From contig OZ035961.1 in NCBI GenBank assembly GCA_964034945.1, positions 42,560,184 to 42,624,183 of the forward strand: a DNA stretch of 64,000 bases. Direction: 5' to 3'. The stretch is from Chrysopilus asiliformis (taxonomy: Eukaryota > Arthropoda > Insecta > Diptera > Rhagionidae). The notes under the pieces are model-generated. The model was not told the DNA's origin and searched no databases. It saw only the letters and a program-made list of their open reading frames with translations. How positions within the stretch are numbered: the stretch's first letter is position 1; every line of letters begins with the position of its first letter. The translations under genes and the position numbers were made by a program. Positions 19,893 through 31,009 of this stretch are shown here, one piece after another.

Positions 19893-22800
19893 ATGGCGAT
19901 TAAAGAGAAATTACAAGGTTATTTTGATGGCTTCTGCGAGTTCATGCAAAAGGACACGAAGGGAGTTGAGGTTAGTGCCTGGGTGTGAATTAATTCCAAT
20001 TTCAAGTGTTTATTACATAATTTTTGCACTTTTGACCGCAGATTGGAGTTTATGCTGCCTCGGGAATCCTATTCGCGGTTGCATACTACAAAATACGACC
20101 GGTATGAGTTTCTTTACACAATATTCTTAACTTGTGGCTGTTATTCTAACTAAATTATATTCTCGTATACTTTTATTTTTATATTGCAGATAACAAAATT
20201 TGGCAAAGCCAGCGATATACCTAATCATTTCATAAGGGATAAAATCCGTCAGTTTGGTAAAATCGAGGCAGTCGATCCGAGTTCAACCAGTGGACCACTT
20301 TTACTTATCAACCACAAACCTCCGCTAAACTTTCTAATTCCGTCTAGAAAATTGCTCCCAGTTAAGGTATGAAATAAGTTTTATGTTTTAACATTTCAGT
20401 ATAGTTAAAGTGGGGCAGTTCTTGATGCCAATTAGTATTGCGACAAAGTATGTTTTGATAATTTACATATTTGGTCGGTTTCTCAATATTTGTAGTCTGT
20501 AGTAGGATTAAACATTGAAAGCAAACCGTCAATAGTCTCCATCGAAGGAAACTTTGAGGCGGATTCTCGATAGCGAGAAAGCATCGACCTTAAACCATTA
20601 TATCGATGTTTTGTTAACGAGAAGCTCCATTGGAGCTATCATATTTTTAAAATTACAATGGAAGCATCGCAGTGCCCAGGCTTTCTGGCACGCTGCAAAA
20701 AATATTTCACAGTAGTCGACGTGGTCAGCATCTACAAGACCTACGTTCGACCGAGACTTGAGTATAATTCGCACATTTGGGCTGGAGCACCAAAAACTGT
20801 CCTGCAACTGCTGGACCGAATTCAAAAACGTGCGATCCGACTGATTGGAGACAAATCTTTGACAGATTCATTATCGTCGCTTGAGCATCGTCGCTCTGTT
20901 GGGAAACTCAGCATAGATATTTCCATGGGAAATTTCCCACCGAAATTTCCCAACTTATTCCTCCACGGCACAGGAATAGATAGAATGCGCCTCGCCTATT
21001 AAGCCCTATACAAAAGAATGGGCCAAAGTCACTATTGGTTTCTCTGTTACACGTTGGCCTTTTTAGGAGTACCAACTTACATGTTTTATGTTAAATTATG
21101 AGGTTGGAAACCGAAACATAATATCGCGGGAAAGCGAGAAAATTTTGAAAAAGGTCTTAATAAAAATTTTGAATTCATTCATCTAGTAGTGTAACCTAAA
21201 ATAAGACTAGGTTAAAATAAAACGAAAGTACTAAGTTTAGAACGCAAAAGCTAGAGTTTGAATGCAAATTTTCATACAAAAAGTATTGAATTCACGAACC
21301 TCTCCATATGCTATTGGCAAAACTTGTGACCTCAGTGTAGTACGGAAAAAAGACACACTGTAGTCTTCCGGATGGAAATGCATAGCACAAACTTTAGAAC
21401 TTTTTTTAAGTCTTCTTCATTTATCTTTAAAATGTTGCACCATAACAACCGCCAATTTTTATCTTTTGGAAACCTGCAAACCAAAAAAATTCCAGAAAAG
21501 CCCGACATAAATTTTATTATATTACTTGAACATCGCGGCAGTATTTTTTTCCGTCCCTGAACAATTTGCCACTGCACATTTCATTTTTTAAATTATTTAA
21601 AAAATTTCGGATTGAATTTTCGTAATAAATTTTACTTAAAAATGCCAACATCTATTTATAGTAGTTGGTTACTTTCTCGCAAACCATTGCAAGCACAGAA
21701 ATTATGGGTTGTGGAAAAATATCATTTAGAGTACTGACACAAAGACCAAAATCCAGTACAACAATGAGAGCTATGAGGGTTACCAACGCTCAAAAATATT
21801 TCTGTGCAATCCAGATTTGAATTTACTTCTTGAGCAAACCGTATAGGGGGAAAATTACCATAAGCATTGCAAAAGTGCTACAACTAGTTTTCTCTTTCAC
21901 ACGTTGGCCTTTTTGACATTTGGTTGGCCCACTTGAAATAGCAGATCACTCATTCTATATATTTCTGTGCTCCACGGTATGTTTTCCCTAGACCTTCTCG
22001 TGCAGCTGCACGCGCGCACGACTTCTTCCTTGAGCCTCCCCGTTTTAGTATAGTACAGTTTAGGAATTCCTTCATTCCGCGAACAACAAGACTTTGGAAC
22101 GATTTACCATTCGATGTGTTCCCCCCGGGCTATAACCCGCAGAAGTTCAAGGAGAACATAAACTGACATCTCCTTTCGTTCTTCCGACTATCCTGAGCTG
22201 TGCTTCGGCATTAAAGCATAGTTTATACTAGTTAGGAAACGTAGGGCTTTTTACGTGTACCTACGTTGGAGTAAAGATAACCGATATACTCTGGACGCGG
22301 TTTTTCTTTCTTTCCTATGCGTAAATTACCAACAAAACACAACACATGTAAAACCTAGCCATATTTTCATACACCACCAACACATGCAATTTTCCGACAG
22401 CGGGAGATTGCATGTGTTGGTGGTGTATGAAAATATGGCTAGGTTTTACATGTGTTGTGTTTTGTTGGTAATTTACGCATAGGAAAGAAAGAAAAACCGC
22501 ATCCAGAGTATATCGGTTATCTTTACCCAACGTAGGTACACGTAAAAAGCCCTACGTTTCCTAACTAGTATAAACTATGATTAAAGGGTCTTCCTCTAAG
22601 CTCTATCGGAATCTATAAAAAAAGACGAAATAGTGAAAGTATTGTACTGTCACCGAAATTACGTATGTGTATATTTCAAGTCAATCGGGTGATTGGAAGT
22701 GGGTCAAAATTAGATTATAGGATTTCACCTTGATAAACGGACAAATAGACAAACAAACAAACTAAAAAGCACTTTTAAACATTTTTTCTCTTTTGAGTTT

Positions 22801-23603
22801 CGCAAGCGAATTGACTTTTATTTCTTCCCTTCGCTCAGACGATTCGATTTGGCTTCGTTTTTGTTTCTTTTTTGTTAACTGGGATGCTACACTGGGATGC
22901 GTCACAAGACTTTGGGAAGTATTCAAGCGGCGCGCCGCAAAGATCAAACTAGTACGTGTTTTTAAATATTCGAATCGAATTTCCTCACCTTCATCGAAAT
23001 TGGTTCTACGTTTTTACTTTCTAATATATTTCTTAAAAATAATCGATATTTTTTTTATTATTTTAGCTTACAGGCATTACAGTAAATGCTAATGGATACT
23101 CCTGGCTTCAAACAGTTTCGGTTGATCACAAAATTGAGTTCATACCATTAGTTAAAAATTCCGATAATGCTGAATGCCAGGTTATGATGATTTGCCCCAA
23201 TAATAAAAAGGTAAATCCTCATGAGACTTGAATTTTCGTTACGAATAAAATTAACAATGAAAAAAACTGTCCAGGTAAAGCTAGATTTATCGGAAGCCTT
23301 GCTAAGCTTAGGTTTTGGTAAGTTAACAACATCGTCTAAAAGTTTTAGCGAACCTGTTTTGAAACGGTATTACCAATATTTGGAGTTAATTGAAAAAGAT
23401 GCCAAAAATCAAAGATCTGGTCTATGGTCCAATAGGTAAATTGAAATTACGCGTTTCAAATTTTTGAACAATAAATAAATTATTTAATTCGTTACAGTTT
23501 ACCGCCAATACCCTGGCCTGTTAAGACATTTAAGAAGACATGCAAGTCAATTATATTATCGTTGCTTCCTGCTGATCGGCGATTACCCGAATTGGTCAGA
23601 TAA
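19893..23603 (+). CDS. C3orf33-like membrane-anchored SNase-fold protein, six exons
   Basis: Exons 19893-19970, 20042-20101, 20190-20366, 23067-23210, 23275-23435 and 23498-23603 join in phase to 241 codons and a stop, all with GT-AG introns. The start is the first ATG in CGAAATAATGG. Residues 27-45 (IGVYAASGILFAVAYYKI) form one membrane helix. The middle exons give a beta-rich segment, and exon 5 ends in RYYQYLELIEKDAKNQRSGL, then W. That Arg/Tyr-rich helix with a terminal L-W is typical of staphylococcal-nuclease-like proteins and of vertebrate C3orf33. Function in insects is not established and catalytic residues are not obvious. Intron 3 (2.7 kb) carries a LINE remnant and a fold-back element. 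AATAAA follows at 23806. Confidence 0.8.
20560..21000 (+). pseudogene. Non-LTR retrotransposon RT C-terminal fragment in intron 3
   Basis: The frame contains FLARCKKYFTVVDVVSIYKT, then YVRPRLEYNSHIW and LLDRIQKRAIRLIGDKSLTD, then LEHRRSVGKLS. This is the thumb/C-terminal signature of LINE reverse transcriptases of the jockey/RTE/I type. The catalytic YxDD region is absent. It is a 5'-truncated dead copy lying in the host gene's intron. Confidence 0.85.
21001..21904. other. Intron sequence between two LINE pieces
   Basis: CACGTTGGCCTTTTT occurs at about 21050 and again at about 21904. The two LINE pieces are therefore separated by roughly 850 bp flanked by a diverged direct repeat of about 25 bp. 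No coding content was recognised inside. Confidence 0.45.
21905..22200 (+). pseudogene. LINE 3' end fragment
   Basis: Translation gives RTTRLWNDLPFDVFPPGYNP, then QKFKENI and a terminal FFRLS-like run. This is the usual last segment of jockey/RTE-type ORF2 (SRLWNSLP...VFP...YN...FK). It appears to be the continuation of the fragment at 20560-21000. Confidence 0.7.
22217..22579. mobile_element. Fold-back element, 363 bp, arms about 165 bp
   Basis: The left arm from CATAGTTTATACTAGTTAGG to about 22385 is repeated almost exactly in inverted form to 22579, with a loop of about 24 bp around 22386-22410. The 7-bp duplication ATTAAAG flanks it (22210-22216 and 22580-22586). It lies in intron 3 of the C3orf33-like gene, so the primary transcript would contain a long hairpin. 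Solo-end-like sequence occurs near 38137-38162. Confidence 0.85.
22587..23066. other. Rest of intron 3
   Basis: Contains a CTTGATAAACGGACAAATAG repeat-like tail near 22730. The intron closes with TTATTATTTTAG before the exon at 23067. No other feature was seen. Confidence 0.5.
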
Positions 23604-23805
23604 TTTACTAATAATCATAACGGACAACACATTTGTTAGTACGACATTTGTACTTATGCGGGTTTAGCTCAATAGTGCAAGCAAAAAATGCCTTTAGAAA
23701 CTGAAAGTTTCAATTTTCCGTTTAATTTTGTTTTTATTGATATTTACAGTGCAGACTTTCACATGTAATTTCGTTGGTCATTTTGCCAAAACAGTTGAAG
23801 TTTTT

Positions 23806-23811
23806 AATAAA
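23806..23811 (+). terminator. Poly(A) signal AATAAA of the C3orf33-like gene
   Basis: The canonical AATAAA lies about 200 nt after the stop codon. A second AATAAAG occurs near 23857. Confidence 0.55.
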
Positions 23812-24208
23812 GAAAATTTTATAAATTTCTGTAATTGTTTATGTTGATAATTTAAAATAAAGTGAAACCTTCATATAACGAAATCGCTGAGGGAACGGAA
23901 ACCATTTCGCAATAAGGAGGTTCCACTTTATTATCTATGATTGGAAATGGATTTTGTTACAATACAAATTACAGGAGAAATATTACACTTGAAAATTTTT
24001 ATAGATGAATAAGAAGAGAGACAAGGCTTCGAAGTTACAGTTTTTCTGGGTTCTGCTATGAAAGGCGCAAATTCTGTAATTACCATGTTAGAAAATGTGA
24101 AGAAACCCGAGAGAAATTCAGATTTATTTATTATAAAAATGTCTCTTTATTAATACTTTGCTATATCTAGGATGAAAATAAAAGATAATGTCTTTTAACC
24201 TATGTCGA

Positions 24209-24217
24209 ATCTTTATT
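24209..24217 (-). terminator. Poly(A) signal of cluster member 1
   Basis: TTTATT on the plus strand just downstream of the stop gives AATAAA on the coding strand, about 40 nt after the stop codon. Confidence 0.5.
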
Positions 24218-24255
24218 AACCTATTTTAAATTGAGTCTTTTGCATACAATTTATT

Positions 24256-27200
24256 TTACTTTGACGTAGCGTTTGTGTTCATAGCTCCAAACCGGATATC
24301 GATGTCATATTCTGGTTCGTAGACCTCGGTGGAAGGATTCGTGGGAGCACCAGTCGGCTGAACTGGATTGGGTACAATTGCCGGTTCAGTTGGGCCCGGA
24401 ACAATTGGCTGTTGGGGTTCCTGCGGGATCTGCGGAGACCTAGTCGGAGGGAGGACGGCCGTTGGTCGCGACGTTATTACCGGTTGCTGTGCGGTGTTTT
24501 CGTTTGAATCTATGGGAATTACATTCGGTTGAACGTTCGGTTGACTGGGTTGGGAGTCGACTGGGTTGATATCTGGTGATCCGCCATTAGGATGATGTTC
24601 GTGACCGCATCCCGGCCCATGATTTGAACCATGGTGTGGGAATGGGTACGGATGTCCTGACCCGTGACCATGACCATGACCAGGGAAGGTGCCAGGATAG
24701 GGCATTGGCGGCAACGGCTGGGGGAAAGGATGAGGCATTGGGTACTGGGGCGCCGGTATTGTTTGAGGGAAAGGATGAGGCTTCGGTTCAGGGATAGGAT
24801 AAGGGGTGAATTCTCCTTGTTCGCCGCCGTGATGACCTCCGTGATGGCCTCCGTGATGGCCTCCATGACCCGGATAATGTCCTTGATATCCCTGATTCTG
24901 ATACCCTTGATTTTGGTATCCATATGAGCCATGACTCAAGGATCCATATCCAGCATAACCACCGTAGCTTCCATATCCGTTTCCGAAAGGAATCGCCGGA
25001 CTGAAAAGTAATAATACATTTAATAAACATTACTTGCAAATTGAATTATAATAAAAAATAAATTATGGTCTCGTACACATATTGTCGTTTTGCGTATATT
25101 GGAAAAGCTCTTTGCGGACGCGTTTCAACCATACTCTGATCTGGCGCTTCAAATACACTAGGAGAATTCAAAAATTTCCGATTATTTTTTTTTATCAGTA
25201 TATTCGATAGAATCAGGTGTTTTAAGTTTATGGAAATTGAAAAAAAGATAGACAGATCTATAGATTTCTTTGAAGTTATTACAATTACGATTGAAAAAAA
25301 AACACGAGTTGAAGTATTTTTTAAAGAAAGCGAAGAACGGTTGAGAGTAAACAAAGAAACGTTGGCAGTAAAATATTAAATTTAGTACTTACTATACATC
25401 AACTACTTTTTCTATGCCATAATTCGAGGCTCGTCCACGATGGGCAAATACACATCCAGCAAATGTTGCTAGAAATACCTATAAAACAGTAAATATAATT
25501 AATATAAGTTAATTTCAAAAAAATATATTGTAGTAATGGTTTTTTTTTGTAAAAATGTTGATTTTCAGAGAGTAAAAGGGCCACAAATTCGTTGTAATAT
25601 TATTTGTCCTATAGTCAAGGACCGAATATTTTAAGCAGGCGAAAATAATAGAAAGCAATTTGTTGCATACGAAAGTTTTTACAGCGTATATGACAGAGTC
25701 TATGAAATTCGTCACGCTAATCACGCTGTCTTTTTGAAGTACCTGGGTGTCAAGGTCAAATAGCTATAAAAATTGATTGCAATGCCTATGAATCTAAATT
25801 TGTACCGTTTTATTGGAGACCTGTAACGTATTATTGAAAATATGTGACGTAGTGCCAATGATAACCTTTTTTATTGAATTTTGCAGTAAAATTTTGATTC
25901 TAAAAATCTTAATAAAAAACAAGTGAAAATGGAGTTAATAATAGTTGTAGTCAACTATGAACTATTTAAGCTTAAGCAACATTCTATAAGTTCAGTTTTT
26001 TAGCTTTCCGATTAACAAAATCCTTTATAACACTATCAAACTCTATAGCATTAAGGCTGATTTACAATGAAGCCACAACGCCAACAGCAACAGCAACGTC
26101 GACGTAAAGAGCGACGGCAAAAAGAGAAATGCTGTCGGATGAATTACAATTAAGCAGGAACCGCAACAGCAAAAATTGACGTTCCCGAATTGTTAAAAGT
26201 TTTTTGGGGATTAATCTTTCATTCATGATTACCTAAATTAAATTTTTATTAATTAACAATCTTAAACTTCATTTTAAACACAAAATTCGCCACCAAATTC
26301 GTTCCTAAAATGTCAATCACATGTATACATAACCAACAAAAACCAGCTATTAACGTTGCTGCTTAGCGTTGCTGCTCAAATTTAGGATTAGAAATGAATC
26401 GGCAGCAAAATATCTCTCTGAAAATTTGACGTCAAAGAGTCAATTCTCGACCAATCAAAACACTTTCTCCGTGACGTTGCTGTTGCTGTTGGCGTTGCTG
26501 CTTCATTGTAAATCAGCTTTTAGTCAGCTCTTCTTCTATTGACAATCTGGCAGCGCAAACAAAATATTTTTAAACCAAATAAGGCGTAATGGTCAAAAAT
26601 TTTGAGTTTTAAGTCCCTTTGCGAAAAATGTGTTCATTTTTCGAGCTTTTCTATGTTTTATAGCTGCAGTGACCATGCGTTCTGTATAATACAGTACAAT
26701 GCTGTATTTGAAGACTTTGTTCTATAATGATTTATTTGATAAATTATTTTTTTTAATACAAAACATAGTATTATACAATGTGTGCTGTATTTGTATTGTA
26801 TTGTATTCCATAACCCATTCGGTCTTTGATGCCATATGGCCATATGGCAATGCAGTTAAAAATTTGAATTGACTTATTATTTATTTATTTTCAACACTCT
26901 ATTCTCATTCAGTGCATTTGTGACCCAATTTTGATTTTTTGAGTAAAAATCTGGACTACAGTGGACGTATTTGTAAAAAATAAAATTTTTTATTTTTTTT
27001 TTGTTTTAAATGAATACAAATGTGGCCCCTAGACGTGCAATATTATTGTGCAATATTTCAATATTGTGCAATATATTGACCGTCTAGGGGTAATATTGAA
27101 CGGTTGTGCAATATATTGAAGGAATCAAAATCGGTTTGATTTTTATTGCACAATAAGGTTTTATTGTATAGTCTGAGGGCGATATTACACAATATTGGCT

Positions 27201-30200
27201 CAGTATCGTATGAAATATCGCTGAGAGTACACCTACTCATGGCGAAGCAAACAAAAGAAGATCGTACTTTTATCCTCGAAGTTATCGAAGTGTACCGTGC
27301 GTTGCCGGCTCTGTGGAATGTGATGGCTACACAACTAGCTTCAATGTCATTTAGAGACATGTTGACTGCTCACGAATCAAACGTAAAATGATTTATTGTG
27401 CAATAACATTGCATCGTCTAGGGGCATGTCAATAATATTGTACAATATATTGCACAATAATATTGTTCGTCTAGGGGCCGCATAATAGCTTAAACATCAT
27501 TAATTTGTATAGAGAGTATTTTTAACCCCCATAGAAAAAAACATGTACCGAACGGGTTAAAGATGAATTAAAATAATAATACAAACAATAAAAACGGTTT
27601 CAAAATAAAAAAAAATTGTGACAGATAATCTGTAGTTTGGAATTCAAAGAATATTTAAATGCAAACGATAGTTTAGTAAAACAAATTCTTTCCCTTGATA
27701 AATATTAAACTAAATACTGATATTTTGTGAAAAAAAATATGTTGTTTAATTAAAATTTTGTTTTTCAGCCTTTTGTTATTTTAATAAAGAAGTATAGACT
27801 AGTAACTCTAAATCTTCATGAATTATAAGTAAGGTCCTGAAGTATTTTTTTTGGTTAAGGTTTAAAAAAAGTTTAATAAAAGTTTTTTTAAAAATTATTT
27901 TTTTTTAATAAATAGGTAAGTAAAAAATAAAAATTAGGAGAAATACAATTTAATTTTTGTCGCGTTCTGTATTTTGATTTTAAAAATATGGTCACCATAT
28001 ACATATATGGGTGGGAATTCGTTAAAAAATACGATTTACAACAATCTCCAGCCGAATAAGAGTATGTTTTACACATTTAGTGATCGTTAATTTTGGGTTA
28101 AATAATTTATAATTCTAAATTGAATAACCCGAGACTAACATTTAGATTCCGGGACTGTCCCGGTTAACCTTATTAACTTTTTTACACATTTGCTGTTACT
28201 TCCGCATTTACTAACTCGTCTCTTCTTTGAACTAAAAATATTTTTAAAGCACAATTGTGCACATAGTTGCAAATCTAATCGTTTGGTCTGTTAGTAGACT
28301 TGTGCATTATTATTTTCGGCAAGAACGCTGATCAATTTTAACTTTGACTTTTTTGTATGAATGTTCAATTTATAATCACATCATGAATATCTCTTTGTAG
28401 TAAGAATTAAGTCAAAATTGATAAAGGAAACATTTTTTTTAAATCATCGGTATTTCCATTACTAACAGACAGAAATTTACATTTAATTTTAATTTAACAT
28501 TATTTACAATGACGCATTTAAGTTACGCATTTTATAAGAAACAAATTGAACAAAAACGATAAGCTTTGAAAAGTTACTAAACTGCTTTAACTTCCATTAT
28601 CGTAGCAATTGTAATTGCTGTGGCGATACGGTGACAAACATTGACCTTTATTATTTGAACTCGAAATATTTGTATATTTATAATCGGCAAATGAAAAAAA
28701 AGCAAGAAAAACTCTCACAGAAATAAAAATACAAAAATATAGGGCTTTAAATTGATAAAAATATCAGTTTCACCGAATAAAATACTAGTGCTTCTTATGT
28801 TATTTGAAGTAAGAAAAATTTGGAAAATTCTGGTCAACGACATTTTCTACTGCGTTGGATTTACAGATTATTTTCAATGTTGTTGTCACTGAATTAAGCT
28901 AAGGCACATAAAAAATATCTATTATGAACATCACATGACTATACTAAAGCTTCGTTCCTTCACACTTCATACGTCAGACCCATGATATTATTAGTTACAA
29001 AGAGGTTTGTGAAGTCGCAGTCGGAGTCGAAGACTCGGTATCGGAGTCGGTTCAAACTTATTTTTTTAGGAGTCGGAGAAATTTTTTTGATACCAACTCC
29101 GAACCAGTTATTTTACCTCCATTGGCCAGCCTATAGTTTTTGTCCCTCTAGTTTAGGTTAAATTTGAATGTTTTGCAGTCAAAAACCAGGGCTGTGAAAT
29201 CGAGGAGTCGGAATCGGGACAAAATTATTGCATTAGGAGTTGGATTCGGCCAATTTTTGGAAGAGAGTTTAAGAGCCGGAGTTGAAGTAAATTGTCGATT
29301 CCAAGCCCGAACTGGTTATTTTACCTCCATTGGCCACTAGAGAATGTTGTCTCTCTAATTAGGCCAAACTTCAATATTTTGCAACAAAAAACAGTGTTTG
29401 ATTTGGGGCTTGAGGTGATTTAATTATTTTTTTAGGGTTGGAGTTGGAGTTAGATCTTCTAAACTAAACTTTCAGGAGTCGAAGACGGAAATTTTAAAAC
29501 TTTAGGAGTCGGAGTTGATAGTTTAGCTATCGGAGTTGAAGGTTGAGCGACCGCGTGACGAATTGTAACGAGAAGGAAGGGGGTCACATCAAGTGTGACG
29601 TAACAGTATATTTGAGAAGAATTCAAGCCTAATGGTTAAATTTAAAATTGCAACTCTACTACAAATTGATGCCATCTAAATTTTGAACAGGCTCAAGAAG
29701 GCGCAGAAGAGGAAATTATACAAGGAATCTTTCTTCAATTTTTGAGGGGTTTTTGGACCAAAAATGGAAAATATCTGAAGTCAAAAGCATATGACTTTCG
29801 TCCTATATCGTACTATAGCGCTATCGTGTTTTTAGCCTACGACGATCAAAATTTTTTTCTGATTTTAAGATATTTCAAGAACGGTACAAGAAGTCGATAT
29901 TTAGTAAAAGCCAAAAGTTCGCAAAATCTATTTTTTTTACAAGAGAATATCTCGAGAAAAAATAAAGATGGCGAATAACCAAAATATGGCAAAGTTTTAG
30001 GGCACGTTAAAAGCCGTAAGTTCTAATAAAAATCAAAAGGTTAGAAAAAAGGACAGAGCTAAGCGTTATGCTTTGTTGACAACTGTATAGCCTTCAATTT
30101 GAAGATATCTGGTACGTCCAAGTTTTTGCTTGCAAAGCCATTTTTTTAACAACTCTCAATTAAATTCGTTTTTTGCTAGAAAATTTTGCCCGTAGCGCTT

Positions 30201-31009
30201 TTATTTAACTATTAGGCATTACGTTATGAATTTGCACAACTACTGTAATGTTATGAATTTGCACAATTATTATAACGATTTTCCGAGCAATTTTCTAAGC
30301 TTTTGGTGAATTTTCCTTGGGAACTAATTTCTTCACTGTTCATAAACGGGAAGAATGTAAATGTGTAAAACTCTGGCGCAGTTAATATTATACAAAATTA
30401 GTATTTAATTGAAGATGATCTCACCCAGACACAAAAGCTGATCTCATTGTAAACAAATTAGAGATTGATTGATCGATCGTGTTCTTGATTAAAGAGTTTA
30501 ACATTTAAACGAAGAAAAAATTAGTGAAAAAATATTCTTAAACGTTTTTAATGAGCTATAGATTTAGTTTAATTTGATTTTCCTCAACACTTTATAATAA
30601 TGTTGATAAATAATTTTAGCATATTTAAAATATATTCCACTATTAACGCACTGAGATATAAAAAAGTTCCACTCCAAGAGAAGTTCTTGTCAGACTAGAA
30701 ATCCATATCACTGAATATTAATTTTTTGCATAATCCGATCGCAGTATCAATTTTTCTTATAGTAAAGCGGATTTTCAAGGGCAAACTAAATCGATAAAAT
30801 TTGTTTGTTTAATTTTAGGATAATCCTTTTAAGAAACAGACAAATAAATTCTGTTTGTCAAGAACCAGTTTTTTATTTTCTAATTCTTTTTATTATTTTT
30901 CGATAGAATATGTTTGGATATTCTTGAAAAATCCAGAAAACAAACCACTTTTATAATTTTTTTATTTGATCAAAAAACACTATCTTACCGCTAACACTTT
31001 TTTAAACAT
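24256..31009 (-). CDS. Secreted Gly/His/Pro-rich protein, cluster member 1 (three exons, 283 aa)
   Basis: Coding exons on the minus strand are 30989-31009 (21 nt), 25393-25478 (86 nt) and 24256-25000 (745 nt). Phases are 0 then 2, and donors GTAAGA and GTAAGT with TTATAG and TTTCAG acceptors join them cleanly. The joined start MFKKVLAVFLATFAGCVFA is a strong signal peptide, cut before HRGRAS. The mature chain has a GYGSYGGYAGYG run, three GYQNQ-like repeats, a GGHHGGHHGGHHGG stretch and long Pro-rich tails. Composition suggests an extracellular matrix, cuticle or peritrophic protein, but I do not recognise a named family. The 5.5-kb first intron carries a TTA MITE and a Harbinger insertion. 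Exon 1 is inferred and is the least certain part. Confidence 0.7.
26054..26519. mobile_element. TTA-flanked MITE, 466 bp
   Basis: Ends AGGCTGATTTACAATGAAGC and AAGCTGATTTACAATGAAGC (read inward) are inverted over about 50 bp, including CAACAGCAACAGCAACG. TTA flanks both sides (26051-26053 and 26520-26522). A three-base TTA duplication fits PIF/Harbinger-type MITEs. It lies in intron 1 of cluster member 1. Confidence 0.8.
27021..27482 (+). mobile_element. PIF/Harbinger-type element, 462 bp, with MADF-like ORF
   Basis: Termini TGTGGCCCCTAGACG and CGTCTAGGGGCCGCA are inverted with one mismatch, and CAATATTATTGTGCAATAT is repeated at both ends. The empty site at 6562-6756 shows a TAA target; the left copy is now AAA and the right copy TAA. 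Extra internal GTCTAGGGG motifs at 27085 and 27417 suggest a compound or rearranged terminus. Length and content make it non-autonomous. Confidence 0.88.
27240..27391 (+). pseudogene. MADF-like protein fragment in the Harbinger element
   Basis: The frame MAKQTKEDRTFILEVIEVYR followed by ALPALWN resembles the first helix of MADF/Adf-1-type DNA-binding domains (FI-x2-V-x4-LWN). PIF/Harbinger elements commonly encode such a protein beside the transposase. After LWN the family pattern is lost and the frame ends 24 codons later. The copy at 3394 begins the same way but stops earlier. Confidence 0.5.
27559..28984. other. Intron 1 of cluster member 1; nothing recognised
   Basis: Very AT-rich with homopolymer runs. 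No TIR pair or exon could be supported. Confidence 0.5.
28985..29560 (+). repeat. GAGTCGG-rich repeat with a 208-bp internal duplication
   Basis: Numerous GGAGTCGGAGT-like motifs occur. TTTTACCTCCATTGGCCA appears at 29111 and 29319, giving a period of about 208 bp. CAGGGCTGTGAAATCG at 29188 resembles a hAT terminus seen with GAGTCGG-rich elements, but no matching end or TSD was found. Confidence 0.6.
29561..30988. other. Remainder of intron 1, no feature supported
   Basis: A frame at 29742-29978 has no motif. Text such as AAAATATCTGAAGTCAAAAG suggests degraded repeat rather than exon. Confidence 0.4.

Larger units (their letters stand above)
26925..27558 (+). repeat. Interspersed repeat interrupted by a Harbinger element
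   Basis: Reverse-orientation relative of 6562-6756. It runs GTGACCCAATTTTGATTTTT to AATGAATAC, is interrupted at 27021, and resumes TAATAGCTTAAACATCATTA to the CGAACGGGTTAA end. Confidence 0.75.

Noticed and set aside
22255..22530. Two mirror-image ORFs with the same protein on opposite strands
   Set aside because: They are the two arms of the fold-back element; identical proteins arise from the palindrome.
24519..25039. Alternative frames within the last exon of cluster member 1
   Set aside because: Only the frame joined in phase to the signal-peptide exons makes sense; the others are shadows of low-complexity coding sequence.
28636..28665. Alternative first exon for cluster member 1 at ATGTTTGTCACC
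   Set aside because: Its donor (GTATCG) is weak; the 30989-31009 exon has a strong GTAAGA donor and gives a better signal peptide.
29105..29330. ATGGAG|GTAAAA as a possible first exon of member 1
   Set aside because: It occurs twice inside a GAGTCGG-rich repeat and would add only two codons.
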